Counted from the stretch's first letter, positions 1 to 6,393 are shown. The stretch is DNA of 13,219 nt from Chitinophagales bacterium (GCA_013297575.1 JAAFHO010000086.1:1-13219); one strand, 5' to 3'. Translations and numbers: made by a program. The notes: a model not told the origin generated them from the sequence alone.

Positions 1-2
1 TC

Positions 3-56
3 TATTTAGACATCATCAAGGCAGATGGCGTACAGGTCGTATTGATAAAGGAATAG
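3..56 (+). CDS. C-terminal tail of an unidentified plus-strand protein (partial)
   Basis: The plus-strand frame beginning at base 3 reads YLDIIKADGVQVVLIKE and stops with TAG at 54-56. The rest of the gene lies outside the window. The alternation of hydrophobic residues around an ADG turn looks like a final beta-hairpin. It loosely resembles the last strands of type IX secretion (type A) sorting domains of Bacteroidota, but 17 residues are too few to assign a family. The stop is followed 25 bases later by a symmetric hairpin with a T-run, which fits the end of a plus-strand transcription unit. Another frame (stop at 58-60) is also open but gives an Arg/Gly-rich, less protein-like tail. Confidence 0.35.
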   Translation, partial: YLDIIKADGVQVVLIKE

Positions 57-81
57 GATAAGTTTTTAAAAAAAGGCAAAA

Positions 82-109
82 AAAAAGCACCTCGTTTGAG
101 GTGCTTTTT
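82..109. terminator. Bidirectional rho-independent terminator
   Basis: A perfect 12-bp stem (82-93 with 98-109) has the sequence AAAAAGCACCTC, a 4-base loop GTTT, then GAGGTGCTTTTT. The outer five pairs are A:T, so each strand ends in a U-run: T-rich on plus at 105-109, and an even longer run on minus below 87. It lies 2 bases past the 3' end of the minus-strand tRNA-Leu and 25 bases past the stop of the plus-strand partial gene, so it probably terminates both converging units. Confidence 0.85.
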
Positions 110-111
110 GT

Positions 112-193
112 GCGGGAAGCGAGACTCGAACTCGCACAACCGTGAAGTTACTGGTGTTTGAGACCAGCGCGTCTACCATTCCGCCATTCCCGC
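112..193 (-). tRNA. tRNA-Leu (anticodon CAA)
   Basis: The minus strand folds into a complete class II tRNA. The acceptor arms are GCGGGAA and TTCCCGC. The anticodon stem CTGGT/ACCAG encloses the loop CTCAAAC, giving anticodon CAA, which reads UUG leucine codons. A long variable arm (about 15 nt, as tRNA-Leu should have) follows. The T arm is GCGAG-TTCGAGT-CTCGC. The 3' CCA is not encoded: the acceptor is followed directly by ACAAAAAGCACC of the terminator hairpin, so CCA must be added by nucleotidyltransferase. The 5' end lies 7 nt after the hscB stop on the same strand, so the tRNA may be processed from an hscB-tRNA transcript or have a promoter inside hscB. Confidence 0.95.
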
Positions 194-200
194 TATTGCG

Positions 201-728
201 TTAAGCGGATGCAAAAGTATGCAGACTTTCTCGAACGCGCAACAAATATTTCATTTTTAGGTGAAAATTTTTCACTTTTTTTAAATCAGCCTCATTTTCG
301 GCGTTATTTTGGTAGTTTTCAAAGATATTTTGGACACTTTCGCGGAGTTCCTTTACTGTTTCGGCCACCGTTTTTAAGGTGCGCTCGTACATTTCGGGGT
401 CAAAATCCATTTGCAAATCCATAATGGCCTCGTTAATGTCCATCATTTCCATCAAAAAATCTTGCGGCAAAGTATCGGGATTGGACGCATCACCCAATAG
501 CCCTTTGAGTTGAAGGATATAGGCTACCCGTTGGTCAAAATCCGATAAGGTAGCAAAGGCCGCATTGTTTAAGGTAGATTGTTCCATGGCCCACTCTTGT
601 TTGTCCTCATCATCAAGGGAAAAAAAATCGGGGTGAAATGCACGACTATTGGCATAGAATTTTTTACGCAAAGCCGCCTCATCTATCTTAAAGGACAACG
701 GTAGCCCCATTAACTCGAAATAATCCAT
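201..728 (-). CDS. hscB: HscB, J-domain co-chaperone for Fe-S cluster assembly
   Basis: HscB (Hsc20) recruits the iron-sulfur scaffold IscU to the Hsp70 chaperone HscA, stimulates its ATPase and so promotes cluster transfer. It acts in the cytoplasm. The 175-residue product has the usual family length. It begins MDYFELMGLP, typical of HscB, and carries the J-domain HPD triad at residues 32-34 (AFHPDFF), followed by an NNAAFATLSD helix. The C-terminal part (about 85-165) is acidic and helical, matching the HscB oligomerisation/IscU-binding bundle. The ATG at 728 is the only sensible start; no strong Shine-Dalgarno sequence precedes it, which is common in Bacteroidota. Upstream is rseP on the same strand, separated by a 20-bp hairpin; downstream, 7 nt away, is tRNA-Leu. 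No hscA or iscU is in the window, so this hscB is not in an isc operon here. Confidence 0.9.
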   Translation of the reverse strand: MDYFELMGLPLSFKIDEAALRKKFYANSRAFHPDFFSLDDEDKQEWAMEQSTLNNAAFATLSDFDQRVAYILQLKGLLGDASNPDTLPQDFLMEMMDINEAIMDLQMDFDPEMYERTLKTVAETVKELRESVQNIFENYQNNAENEADLKKVKNFHLKMKYLLRVRESLHTFASA

Positions 729-741
729 CTATACATTGTTG

Positions 742-789
742 GGTGCTGAACGACGAGGTTACAAACTTATAACCTCGTCGTTCAGCACC
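742..789. repeat. Perfect 20-bp inverted repeat (stem-loop) between rseP and hscB
   Basis: Bases 742-761 pair without mismatch with 770-789 (arm beginning GGTGCTGAACGACG), leaving an 8-base AT-rich loop. The hairpin fills most of the 72-bp gap between the rseP stop and the hscB start. No U-run follows on the minus strand, so it is not a standard terminator. Its length, GC-rich arms and position suggest a dispersed hairpin repeat or an mRNA processing/stability structure. Family membership cannot be judged from one copy. Confidence 0.85.
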
Positions 790-800
790 GCTATCTAATT

Positions 801-2162
801 TTAAAAGAATCGTGAAAACAAATGCCTCCAAAGATCCAAGCCTAAGGCATACACCATTAAACCGATGAGGAGAAAGAAACCAACAGTAACGGCTTTTTCC
901 AAAAAAGAATCACTCACTTTGCGGCCTGTAACGACTTCCCAAATCAGGAACATAACGTAACCGCCATCCAAGCCCGGAATAGGTAAAAGATTCATAAATG
1001 CCAAAACGAGACTCAAAGTAGCCGTCAAATGCCAAAATGCTTCCCACGAAAACTCCGAAGCCTTGGGGAACATATTACCTATACTAATAAAACTACCTAG
1101 GTTTTTATTTGCCGAAATTTGTCCTGAGAACATTTTTCCAAAGGCACTGATTTGGCTACCTAAGAAATTAACACCATCCTTATAACCCTCTGGAATAGCC
1201 TTTAATAAAGAAAATTCTTCCTTTTCAAAATGTAATAATTTGTTCATGTTCTTGGCATAAACACCGATAGTTCCTTCATCTGTCATCGTTAAGGAAACAT
1301 TTAACGTGTCACTATTCCGAATAATTCCAATTTCTACAGGTTTCCCTTTATTACTTTGTGCCTCTATTACAAATTGGTCGTAAAATTCAGTGGGTTTACT
1401 ATTGAAACGAATAATTTGATCTTCGGCCAGTAATCCCGCTTTTTCGGCAGGGCTTGCAGGGGCGGTACTTCCCACAAAAAACGGAAAACGAGGTGCTAAA
1501 AGTGCCGATTTGGGGACTCCCCTATCGGTTACTTTACGCGCTATATCGTCGCTGATACGGACGGTTTGTTCTTGTCCATCACGTAAGACTGTTACATTGC
1601 GTTCATTGCCCAAAACAACTTTTTCTAAAAATGTAACCGTTTCGAATCGTTCAAAGGGTTGATCGCCAATTTTGGTAATCACGTCGCCATTTTGGAAACC
1701 TTGCTGGATCAATATAGAGTCAAAAGCTGTTCCATATTGCTTTAATTCGGTTGACGGCAGGTAATCGCGACCACAAGTCCACAAAATCATAGCGAAAATA
1801 AAGAAACCTAAGATGAAATTCACCGTTACCCCACCCAACATAATAATAAGGCGCTGCCAGGCTGGTTTGGAACGAAATTCCCAAGGTTGCGGAGGTTGAT
1901 TTTTGAATTCGGTATCCATACTTTCGTCCACCATACCCGAAATTTTGACATAACCACCTAAAGGTAACCAGCCAATACCGTATTCCGTTTCGCCTTTTGT
2001 TTTCTTCCAAAGGCTATTAAAAGGAGGGGCATCAAAAAACAAATAAAACTTTTCAACGCGTGTTTTAAACCATTTTGCTGGTAGAAAGTGACCCATTTCA
2101 TGCAAAACGATCAATATGGAAAGGCTCAATAACAATTGGCCGACCTTAATTAGAAAATCCAT
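801..2162 (-). CDS. rseP: RseP-type site-2 membrane metalloprotease with two PDZ domains
   Basis: Intramembrane zinc metalloprotease of the S2P/RseP family. In proteobacteria RseP cleaves the anti-sigma factor RseA and leftover signal peptides; the substrate here is not shown by the sequence. The 453-residue product has the zinc-binding HEMGH at residues 21-25 in the first membrane helix, the GYVKISGM segment near 70-77, and a second transmembrane helix around 105-130. Two PDZ-like domains follow (about 130-215 and 225-295). The second catalytic motif NLLPIPGLDGG lies at 391-401, with Asp399 the expected third zinc ligand, and a last helix lies near 425-445. Both catalytic motifs are intact and the length is normal. 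The ATG at 2162 starts immediately before the first helix. Downstream on the same strand lie a hairpin and hscB. A TAACTTTG promoter-like box and a small leader hairpin lie upstream. Confidence 0.93.
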   Translation of the reverse strand: MDFLIKVGQLLLSLSILIVLHEMGHFLPAKWFKTRVEKFYLFFDAPPFNSLWKKTKGETEYGIGWLPLGGYVKISGMVDESMDTEFKNQPPQPWEFRSKPAWQRLIIMLGGVTVNFILGFFIFAMILWTCGRDYLPSTELKQYGTAFDSILIQQGFQNGDVITKIGDQPFERFETVTFLEKVVLGNERNVTVLRDGQEQTVRISDDIARKVTDRGVPKSALLAPRFPFFVGSTAPASPAEKAGLLAEDQIIRFNSKPTEFYDQFVIEAQSNKGKPVEIGIIRNSDTLNVSLTMTDEGTIGVYAKNMNKLLHFEKEEFSLLKAIPEGYKDGVNFLGSQISAFGKMFSGQISANKNLGSFISIGNMFPKASEFSWEAFWHLTATLSLVLAFMNLLPIPGLDGGYVMFLIWEVVTGRKVSDSFLEKAVTVGFFLLIGLMVYALGLDLWRHLFSRFF

Positions 2163-2187
2163 TCAAATATTTAGTTTAACAAAAGAG

Positions 2188-2208
2188 TAAATCTGTTTAT
2201 CAGATTTA
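2188..2208. other. Small stem-loop in the rseP leader
   Basis: TAAATCTG (2188-2195) pairs perfectly with CAGATTTA (2201-2208) around a TTTAT loop. If transcription begins below the TAACTTTG box at 2233-2240, this 8-bp hairpin lies in the rseP 5' untranslated region, about 26 nt before the ATG. It could modulate translation. The stem is AT-rich and weak. Confidence 0.5.
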
Positions 2209-2232
2209 AATAGTGTAACAATTATAGGGGCG

Positions 2233-2240
2233 CAAAGTTA
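2233..2240 (-). promoter_or_regulatory. Predicted Bacteroidota -7 box for rseP (TAACTTTG)
   Basis: The minus strand reads TAACTTTG, a full match to the Bacteroidota sigma-70 -7 consensus TAnnTTTG, 70 bases before the rseP ATG. The matching -33 position has only T-rich sequence (GTTTTTCC) rather than a clean TTTG, so the call rests mainly on the -7 box and its position in the intergenic region. Confidence 0.45.
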
Positions 2241-2431
2241 GGTAAACTTATGGAAAATTAGGAAAAACTTATTTGTTACCCTTTAATTGTCCTTTGCAAT
2301 AGGTTATTTCGCAACAACGAGCAGCCGAAATCAAAGATAATTCCTTGAAAATGTTTCTTTATCTATAGTACACTGTAAAATAAGCATCTTTTAAGTTAAT
2401 ACCCCTACTTTCAGTATTTTCTAGCCATTGG

Positions 2432-2553
2432 CCGACCCAGAATGGGTCAAATGTTTATAGCCCAGGCATGGGTAGGTATGGGGTACGACCCATTCGGGGT
2501 CGCATATATTTTATCTACATTCTTCTATAAACATTTGACCCATTCTGGGTCGG
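2432..2553. repeat. Composite inverted-repeat element with three GACCC-GGGTC palindromes
   Basis: Bases 2432-2460 are the perfect reverse complement of 2525-2553 (29 bp), separated by 64 bases. Each arm holds its own palindrome: GACCCAGAATGGGTC at 2434-2448 and GACCCATTCTGGGTC at 2537-2551. A third, slightly diverged copy, GACCCATTCGGGGTC, sits in the spacer at 2487-2501. Next to the left arm is another mini-hairpin, CCCAGGCATGGG (2461-2472). Read on minus, 2472 to 2434 is hairpin, AT-rich linker CTATAAACATTT, then hairpin; the same linker-hairpin recurs on plus at 2525-2551. This resembles REP/BIME-type palindromic repeats. The long arms could also form a cruciform or stop xerD transcription. 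Confidence 0.85.
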
Positions 2554-2603
2554 TTATACCATTAAAGTACAAATAAATTTAATTTATAGTATGCATAATC
2601 CTT

Positions 2604-3518
2604 TTATCGCTCCCATTTTACCCTCGGATGAAACAACTGAATGGTCTCTTTTAAATAGGCCGTATCCATGTGCGTATAAATTTCAGTGGTGGTTATGCTC
2701 TCGTGGCCCAACATATCCTGTACTGCTTTCAAATCAGCACCGCCCTCTACCAAATGCGTGGCAAAAGAATGCCTAAAAGTATGCGGGCTTACTATTTTTT
2801 CAATTCCAGCAGCAACCGCCAAGTCTTTAATGATATAAAATACCATCACGCGGGTCAATTTTGCGCCTCGGCGGTTTAAAAAGACGTGATGCTCGTTGCC
2901 CGGAGCAATATCCATCAAATTACGTACTTGATTGGTGTACATCGTTACATATTTCAAGGCTTCATCACCAATGGGCACAATGCGTTCTTTATTGTTTTTA
3001 CCAATCACTTGTAGGTATCCTTCTTCGGTATGTACTTGCCTCAATTTGAGTTCTGTCAGTTCGCTCACCCGCAACCCAGAGGCATATAATGTCTCCACAA
3101 TAGCCCTGTTGCGCACACCAAGTGGCTCCGATAAATCAATGGTATCCAGCATATTACGAATATCATCAAAGGATAAAACATCGGGTATTTTACGGTGGTA
3201 CCGCGGCGAATCGAGCAAGTGGGTGGGATCTTTATCCACAAGATCTTCTACCATCAGAAACTTATAAAAAGCCTTAATACCTGAAATTATCCGGGACTGC
3301 GTGGTGTTTTCCAGCCCCAAGTCGTTGATCCAAAGGATAAAAGCGTGAATATCGTTGGGATTTACTTGTAGCGGCTTTATTTCGTTACCTATAATTTCAA
3401 AATAACGCACCAATTTTTGTACGTCATTGAGGTATGCATCAATGGTATTGGCACTCATAGAGCGCTCCAAAAGGAGGTATGCCCTAAAGTTTATAATTGC
3501 AGAAGGCCAGTTCATCAT
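2604..3518 (-). CDS. xerD: Tyrosine recombinase, XerC/XerD family
   Basis: Site-specific recombinase of the XerC/XerD type, which resolves chromosome dimers at dif with FtsK. The 304-residue product has an N-terminal SAM-like core-binding domain (about 5-90) and a C-terminal catalytic domain. All catalytic residues are visible: Arg150 in SGLRVSE, Lys174 in VIGKNNKER, His246 and Arg249 in HTFRHSF, His272 in LGHES and the nucleophile Tyr281 in EIYTH. The length and the final LFHPR segment fit XerD/XerC rather than a phage or transposon integrase. The frame extends two codons upstream to a TTG (3524), but I prefer ATG at 3518 (or 3515). A TAATTTTG box ends only 3 bases before ATG 3518, suggesting a very short leader or leaderless mRNA. 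No dif-like site was recognised nearby. XerC cannot be excluded; many Bacteroidota annotate this type as xerD. Confidence 0.85.
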   Translation of the reverse strand: MMNWPSAIINFRAYLLLERSMSANTIDAYLNDVQKLVRYFEIIGNEIKPLQVNPNDIHAFILWINDLGLENTTQSRIISGIKAFYKFLMVEDLVDKDPTHLLDSPRYHRKIPDVLSFDDIRNMLDTIDLSEPLGVRNRAIVETLYASGLRVSELTELKLRQVHTEEGYLQVIGKNNKERIVPIGDEALKYVTMYTNQVRNLMDIAPGNEHHVFLNRRGAKLTRVMVFYIIKDLAVAAGIEKIVSPHTFRHSFATHLVEGGADLKAVQDMLGHESITTTEIYTHMDTAYLKETIQLFHPRVKWER

Positions 3519-3521
3519 GCA

Positions 3522-3554
3522 CAAAATTAAGACAATAATAATAAATTCGTCAAA
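3522..3554 (-). promoter_or_regulatory. Predicted Bacteroidota promoter for xerD
   Basis: The minus strand carries TTTG (3554-3551), a 21-base spacer, then TAATTTTG (3529-3522). This matches the Bacteroidota -33 TTTG and -7 TAnnTTTG consensus with about the usual spacing. The predicted transcription start falls on or next to the ATGs at 3518 and 3515, so xerD mRNA would be nearly leaderless. This is a prediction from motif and spacing only. Confidence 0.5.
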
Positions 3555-3672
3555 CTATGGTTAAAGTTAGTCGTTATGCCTTGTTTATTTGGCATTAAAA
3601 TCCGTTGTTTGTGCCGGAATTACGAAAACACAGATAGAGACTGCTCTTATCCCAATACAACAAACACAATAC

Positions 3673-4122
3673 ATGTCTTTAGCATCGGTCACAATACCCG
3701 CAGCGCATCGAATCTGGGCTTTTATTTATTTAGCGGGCGAAAGTTCGTGTAGGAGCGTTCAGTATATTGTTCGTCCGCATTTGAACTTACATATACATTG
3801 GATCAATTACCTCTTGGGCGTTGCTCCAAATTTCCTTGCAGGCATATATGTCCCGGCATGTTATACCTTTCTTATGCCTTATATAATAGAACGCAATCCT
3901 AATTTACGCATTTTTGACCCATTATTCTACCGTTTTTCGGCTTGTGTTTTTGCATTATTTGGTGTTTTGGGTTGGGAAATAGCCCAGCAATTTACCCGAA
4001 AATTTTATTTTGATCCTGATGATATTTTATGGACTTTTGTTGGTGTAGGCGTGTATTGGATCATTACACAATGGTTTGGAACCGCCCGAACAGTGCCTAT
4101 TACTACCAGTTCATGTATTTAA
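3673..4122 (+). CDS. Small polytopic membrane protein, VanZ-like
   Basis: I do not recognise a named gene. The 149-residue product has three or four hydrophobic segments (roughly 45-70, 88-103 and 117-135). The segment WEIAQQFTRKF-x-DPDDILW near 101-120 recalls the VanZ-like pattern in which a Glu and Gln at the end of one helix are followed by an Arg and then an Asp before the last Gly-rich helix. VanZ-like proteins are inner-membrane proteins of poorly known function; VanZ itself gives low-level teicoplanin resistance. The frame is open further upstream to a TTG at 3589, but ATG 3673 removes 28 polar residues that look unlike a membrane-protein N-terminus. It is the only confident plus-strand gene inside the window; its TAA overlaps the stop of the minus-strand gene below it by 3 bases of TTAA. 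No promoter box was found. Confidence 0.65.
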   Translation: MSLASVTIPAAHRIWAFIYLAGESSCRSVQYIVRPHLNLHIHWINYLLGVAPNFLAGIYVPACYTFLMPYIIERNPNLRIFDPLFYRFSACVFALFGVLGWEIAQQFTRKFYFDPDDILWTFVGVGVYWIITQWFGTARTVPITTSSCI

Positions 4123-4592
4123 TTACCACGGACTAGAGTGGTATCTGATGGCTCAATCGAAGGTTTCTCATTGGGTTTTAATGTTCTAAAAAGTGAATCT
4201 GAGGGTATCGAATCATGTGCAGTACATGGAGTAATTAGGGGAATAGCCGTGAATTTAGGAAGATAAAACTTTGATTTTTTGGTTTTTTTTGACAAATTTC
4301 GAATATCATCGGTGGGTAAAATCACCGGTGGCGCAAAAAAGCGACACGCTCGTTCCATGATAAAAATGGTTTTCGGGGTTATAGGTCTTATGGGAGGAAT
4401 ATAATCTTTTACAATTGTCAATGAAGGGGGATTACACATACATATTATCCTTTCCTCCACTTCCGGCTTACAGTGGGCTAGGCAATACTCACTTCCCACT
4501 TTAAGGCTTATCGCAGCAAAAGAAATGAGCAATAAGCCCCAAATAGAAGCCAAAAGATTGGTATGACTAGCATTATGATAAGAGATAAGCAT
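4119..4592 (-). CDS. TonB-like protein with proline linker but no TonB C-terminal domain
   Basis: The ATG at 4592 lies 2 nt after the exbD stop, implying translational coupling. The 157-residue product has one hydrophobic segment (about 13-31) and then a periplasmic part. Residues around 55-60 (MCNPPSLT) and 87-93 (APPVILPTDD) line up in order with MSAPPDLT and VPPVILEDP of the full TonB encoded at 5256-6077, and with GAPPDLS and VPPIIKKDE of the TonB at 7202-8032. The proline-rich stretch between them is reduced to scattered prolines. Both the RNKAYGAYQLRRSY cytoplasmic segment and the entire TonB_C receptor-contact domain are absent; the protein ends in a Ser/Pro/Lys-rich tail. Several cysteines occur at about 37-53. 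It is either a decayed tonB or a small ExbD-associated protein that cannot bind receptors in the usual way. The frame is intact, so I call it a gene. Confidence 0.65.
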   Translation of the reverse strand: MLISYHNASHTNLLASIWGLLLISFAAISLKVGSEYCLAHCKPEVEERIICMCNPPSLTIVKDYIPPIRPITPKTIFIMERACRFFAPPVILPTDDIRNLSKKTKKSKFYLPKFTAIPLITPCTAHDSIPSDSLFRTLKPNEKPSIEPSDTTLVRGN

Positions 4593-4594
4593 GA

Positions 4595-5146
4595 TTAGCG
4601 TTTTGCAATATATTCTTGCTCCTCTTCCGAAATATCGAGCAAAACATACCGCGCAATGCCACATATTTTCATCTCGTCAAAAGCATCTACGATATTCTTA
4701 TACCGCGCTGATGGCATAGACTTAATGATGACATATAGTTTAGAAATCGCCTTTTTTTGACCGGGGTTTTTCAGGTCATCCTTGGTTTCTTCGCCATATT
4801 CTGCATTTACACGGCTTTTTTTATCCAATAAAACCCTGCGTAGTCCTTTGCTGGAAAAATCGGTAGAGTCCAGTTGTCCTGTGGCTAAACCTTCATAAAA
4901 ATAGATTTTATCGTTTGCGCCTAATAAAAGCGTTATTGCTTGTCCACTTTTTAGGTCTTCTCCGCGCTCTACACCCTCAGTTTCTGGCATTACAACGGCC
5001 ATAATATTGGGTTTGCTGAGTGAAGTAGTGAGCATAAAAAAAGTGATTAAGAGAAAGCCCAAGTCCACCATTGCCGTAAAATCGACTTTTGCAGACATAC
5101 GTGCGGGACGGGCAGCAGATGAGGTGGTTTGTTCTATGGCAGCCAT
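4595..5146 (-). CDS. exbD: ExbD-family biopolymer transport protein (third paralog)
   Basis: ExbD is the inner-membrane partner of ExbB. It couples proton entry to force on TonB through an Asp in its single transmembrane helix and a periplasmic domain. This 183-residue product has VDFTAMVDLGFLLITFFML near 21-39, with Asp28 the expected proton-carrying residue, then a periplasmic domain. It is very similar to the ExbD at 8069-8698: both share DDLKNPGQKK, RYKN and FDEMKIC segments and an insertion of about 60 residues relative to short ExbD/TolR proteins, but this copy lacks the Ala-rich C-terminal tail. It lies 109 bp after a tonB and 2 nt before the linker-only TonB-like gene. No exbB accompanies it, so it would have to use the ExbB at 9480-10319 or one elsewhere. 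Confidence 0.9.
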   Translation of the reverse strand: MAAIEQTTSSAARPARMSAKVDFTAMVDLGFLLITFFMLTTSLSKPNIMAVVMPETEGVERGEDLKSGQAITLLLGANDKIYFYEGLATGQLDSTDFSSKGLRRVLLDKKSRVNAEYGEETKDDLKNPGQKKAISKLYVIIKSMPSARYKNIVDAFDEMKICGIARYVLLDISEEEQEYIAKR

Positions 5147-5255
5147 GATTTGTTAAATATTAAAAATGAAGAAATGAGGAATGAGATTTTAATAAAAGCA
5201 CAAATTTGGCGACCTTACCAAAATCTCATTCCAAAGTATTTATGTTTACAAAAAC

Positions 5256-6077
5256 TTATTGCAGTATAAACCTAACCGGCATTGTAAACCGCACCTTAAC
5301 TGGATTTCCATTAGCCTCGCCAGGTATCCAAGTCGGCATAGATTTGAGTACGCGCACGGCTTCTTTGCCGCAGCCGCCACCGGGGTCTTTCAAAATAGCA
5401 ATATCAGAAATAGAACCGTCGACGCCCACTACAAATCGGAGTGCTACTGTACCCATGATATTGGTCTCTTTAGCAATAGTAGGATAAATAATATTTTCGC
5501 GCAGATAGGCCATCATCGCTGCATCGCCGCCGGGGAACGAAGGCATTTTTTGAATATCAAAGGAGTCATATACTTTATCCAAAATTACCTTCTTGGGTGC
5601 TTCTACCACGTCACCCAAATCGTCGCCCGGATCAATTGTAGGTGCTATATCCGTAGTTCCTTGTACTTCTTTGGTACCTACGACACCCTCCTTTTCCAAT
5701 AATTCATCTACTTCTGTTGTTATTTTATCCGGAGCCATAGGATCTTCAAGAATAACTGGTGGGACAAATACAAAAGTCGTACGCGCAGGTGGCGGCGGTG
5801 TAACTGGCGGAGGTGGCGGTGTAAGCGGCACTTCGGGCGTAAGATCTGGTGGTGCCGACATGGTGACTTCTGTTTCATCGGGGCGTTCTACCATTACACC
5901 TGAGAGCGCGTTTGCAAATCGAGGCATGATAAACAAAAAGGCAATAAAAGATACGCCCAGCGCAAAGGCGCGCATCAAGGTTTTGTGATAAGAACGGCGT
6001 AATTGGTAAGCACCATAAGCTTTGTTGCGGTGGGCGAATATGATTTCTAGCATATCGCCAGTGTTGTAGTTTGACAT
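5256..6077 (-). CDS. tonB: TonB-family energy transducer (second full copy)
   Basis: TonB spans the periplasm and passes ExbB/ExbD energy to TonB-dependent outer-membrane receptors. The 273-residue product has the Bacteroidota cytoplasmic segment DMLEIIFAHRNKAYGAYQ at 8-25, a transmembrane helix at about 36-58, a proline-rich linker (about 76-110), an acidic spacer, the conserved FDIQKMPSFPGG at 173-184 and a TonB_C domain to the end (about 185-273), with LKDPGGGCGKEAV near 229-241 and WIPGEANGNPV at 250-260. It is a close paralog of the TonB at 7202-8032, most similar in the N-terminal segment and TonB_C and divergent in the linker. The start ATG at 6077 gives the conserved N-terminus. An intergenic region of 316 bp lies upstream, so it probably has its own promoter, although I found no TAnnTTTG box. 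Confidence 0.92.
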   Translation of the reverse strand: MSNYNTGDMLEIIFAHRNKAYGAYQLRRSYHKTLMRAFALGVSFIAFLFIMPRFANALSGVMVERPDETEVTMSAPPDLTPEVPLTPPPPPVTPPPPARTTFVFVPPVILEDPMAPDKITTEVDELLEKEGVVGTKEVQGTTDIAPTIDPGDDLGDVVEAPKKVILDKVYDSFDIQKMPSFPGGDAAMMAYLRENIIYPTIAKETNIMGTVALRFVVGVDGSISDIAILKDPGGGCGKEAVRVLKSMPTWIPGEANGNPVKVRFTMPVRFILQ

Positions 6078-6393
6078 AATTCGAAATGTTTATTAATGAT
6101 AAAATTATTGAACAATCCCTTTATTGTTTCGCCCCTATTCAATAAACCTAGCCTTGAGGCATGGCATATCCAGCACCAGTTGGGTATCCCAATGGAAATA
6201 GACAATGACATAGCAATCCCAGTCCGTCCAGTGCACCAGACGATGAATAGTAGCAATAAAAAAATGGATTAGAAAAACCGTATTAAATCAAGTGCCTTAT
6301 TTCAGCATAAGGCTATATTTTACGCCCCTAAAATGGCGTTTATTTCAAAGAGGCAAACAGTATTAACCAACTATTAATCAAGCAATTACATAC
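6078..6393. other. 316-bp intergenic region between two TonB-type genes
   Basis: No convincing gene. A hairpin GCCTTAT-TTCAGC-ATAAGGC (6294-6313, 7 bp) lies about 80 bases past the stop of the minus-strand TonB-C gene; it has no U-run on minus, so it is at best a weak terminator. Bases about 6134-6240 form an island of higher GC than the flanking AT-rich DNA, with the small palindrome TTGGGTATCCCAA (6180-6192). Short open frames exist here on minus in several frames, but none has a credible start. Its origin is unknown. Confidence 0.5.

Larger units (their letters stand above)
2163..2603. other. 441-bp intergenic region between xerD and rseP
   Basis: No credible coding frame is present. From high to low coordinate it holds an AT-rich palindrome just past the xerD stop (2573-2587), a 122-bp element with perfect 29-bp inverted arms (2432-2553), a possible second -7 box TATCTTTG on minus (2332-2339, without a good -33), the TAACTTTG box (2233-2240) and the leader hairpin (2188-2208). 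I see no clear function in 2241-2430 beyond these. Confidence 0.6.

Noticed and set aside
158..424. Plus-strand 88-codon frame across the tRNA and hscB
   Set aside because: Overlaps the antisense of tRNA-Leu and hscB, and its Arg/Phe-rich composition is artefactual.
2432..2553. Interpretation of the inverted repeat as insertion-sequence ends or a dif site
   Set aside because: Only 64 bases lie between the arms, no transposase or target duplication is visible, and the palindromes lack the Xer half-site pattern.
2591..2776. Plus-strand 61-codon frame opposite the 3' end of xerD
   Set aside because: Lies almost wholly on the antisense of a well-supported recombinase gene.
3589..3672. Upstream TTG-start extension of the VanZ-like gene
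   Set aside because: Adds 28 polar residues from a rare start codon; ATG 3673 is simpler, although the longer form is not excluded.
4119..4592. Calling the linker-only TonB-like gene a pseudogene
   Set aside because: The frame is uninterrupted and tightly coupled to exbD; no TonB_C remnant is found beyond its stop to indicate a recent frameshift.
5593..5988. Plus-strand 131-codon Gly/Ser-rich open frame
   Set aside because: Mirror of the proline/acidic linker of the minus-strand tonB; composition is that of a complement artefact.
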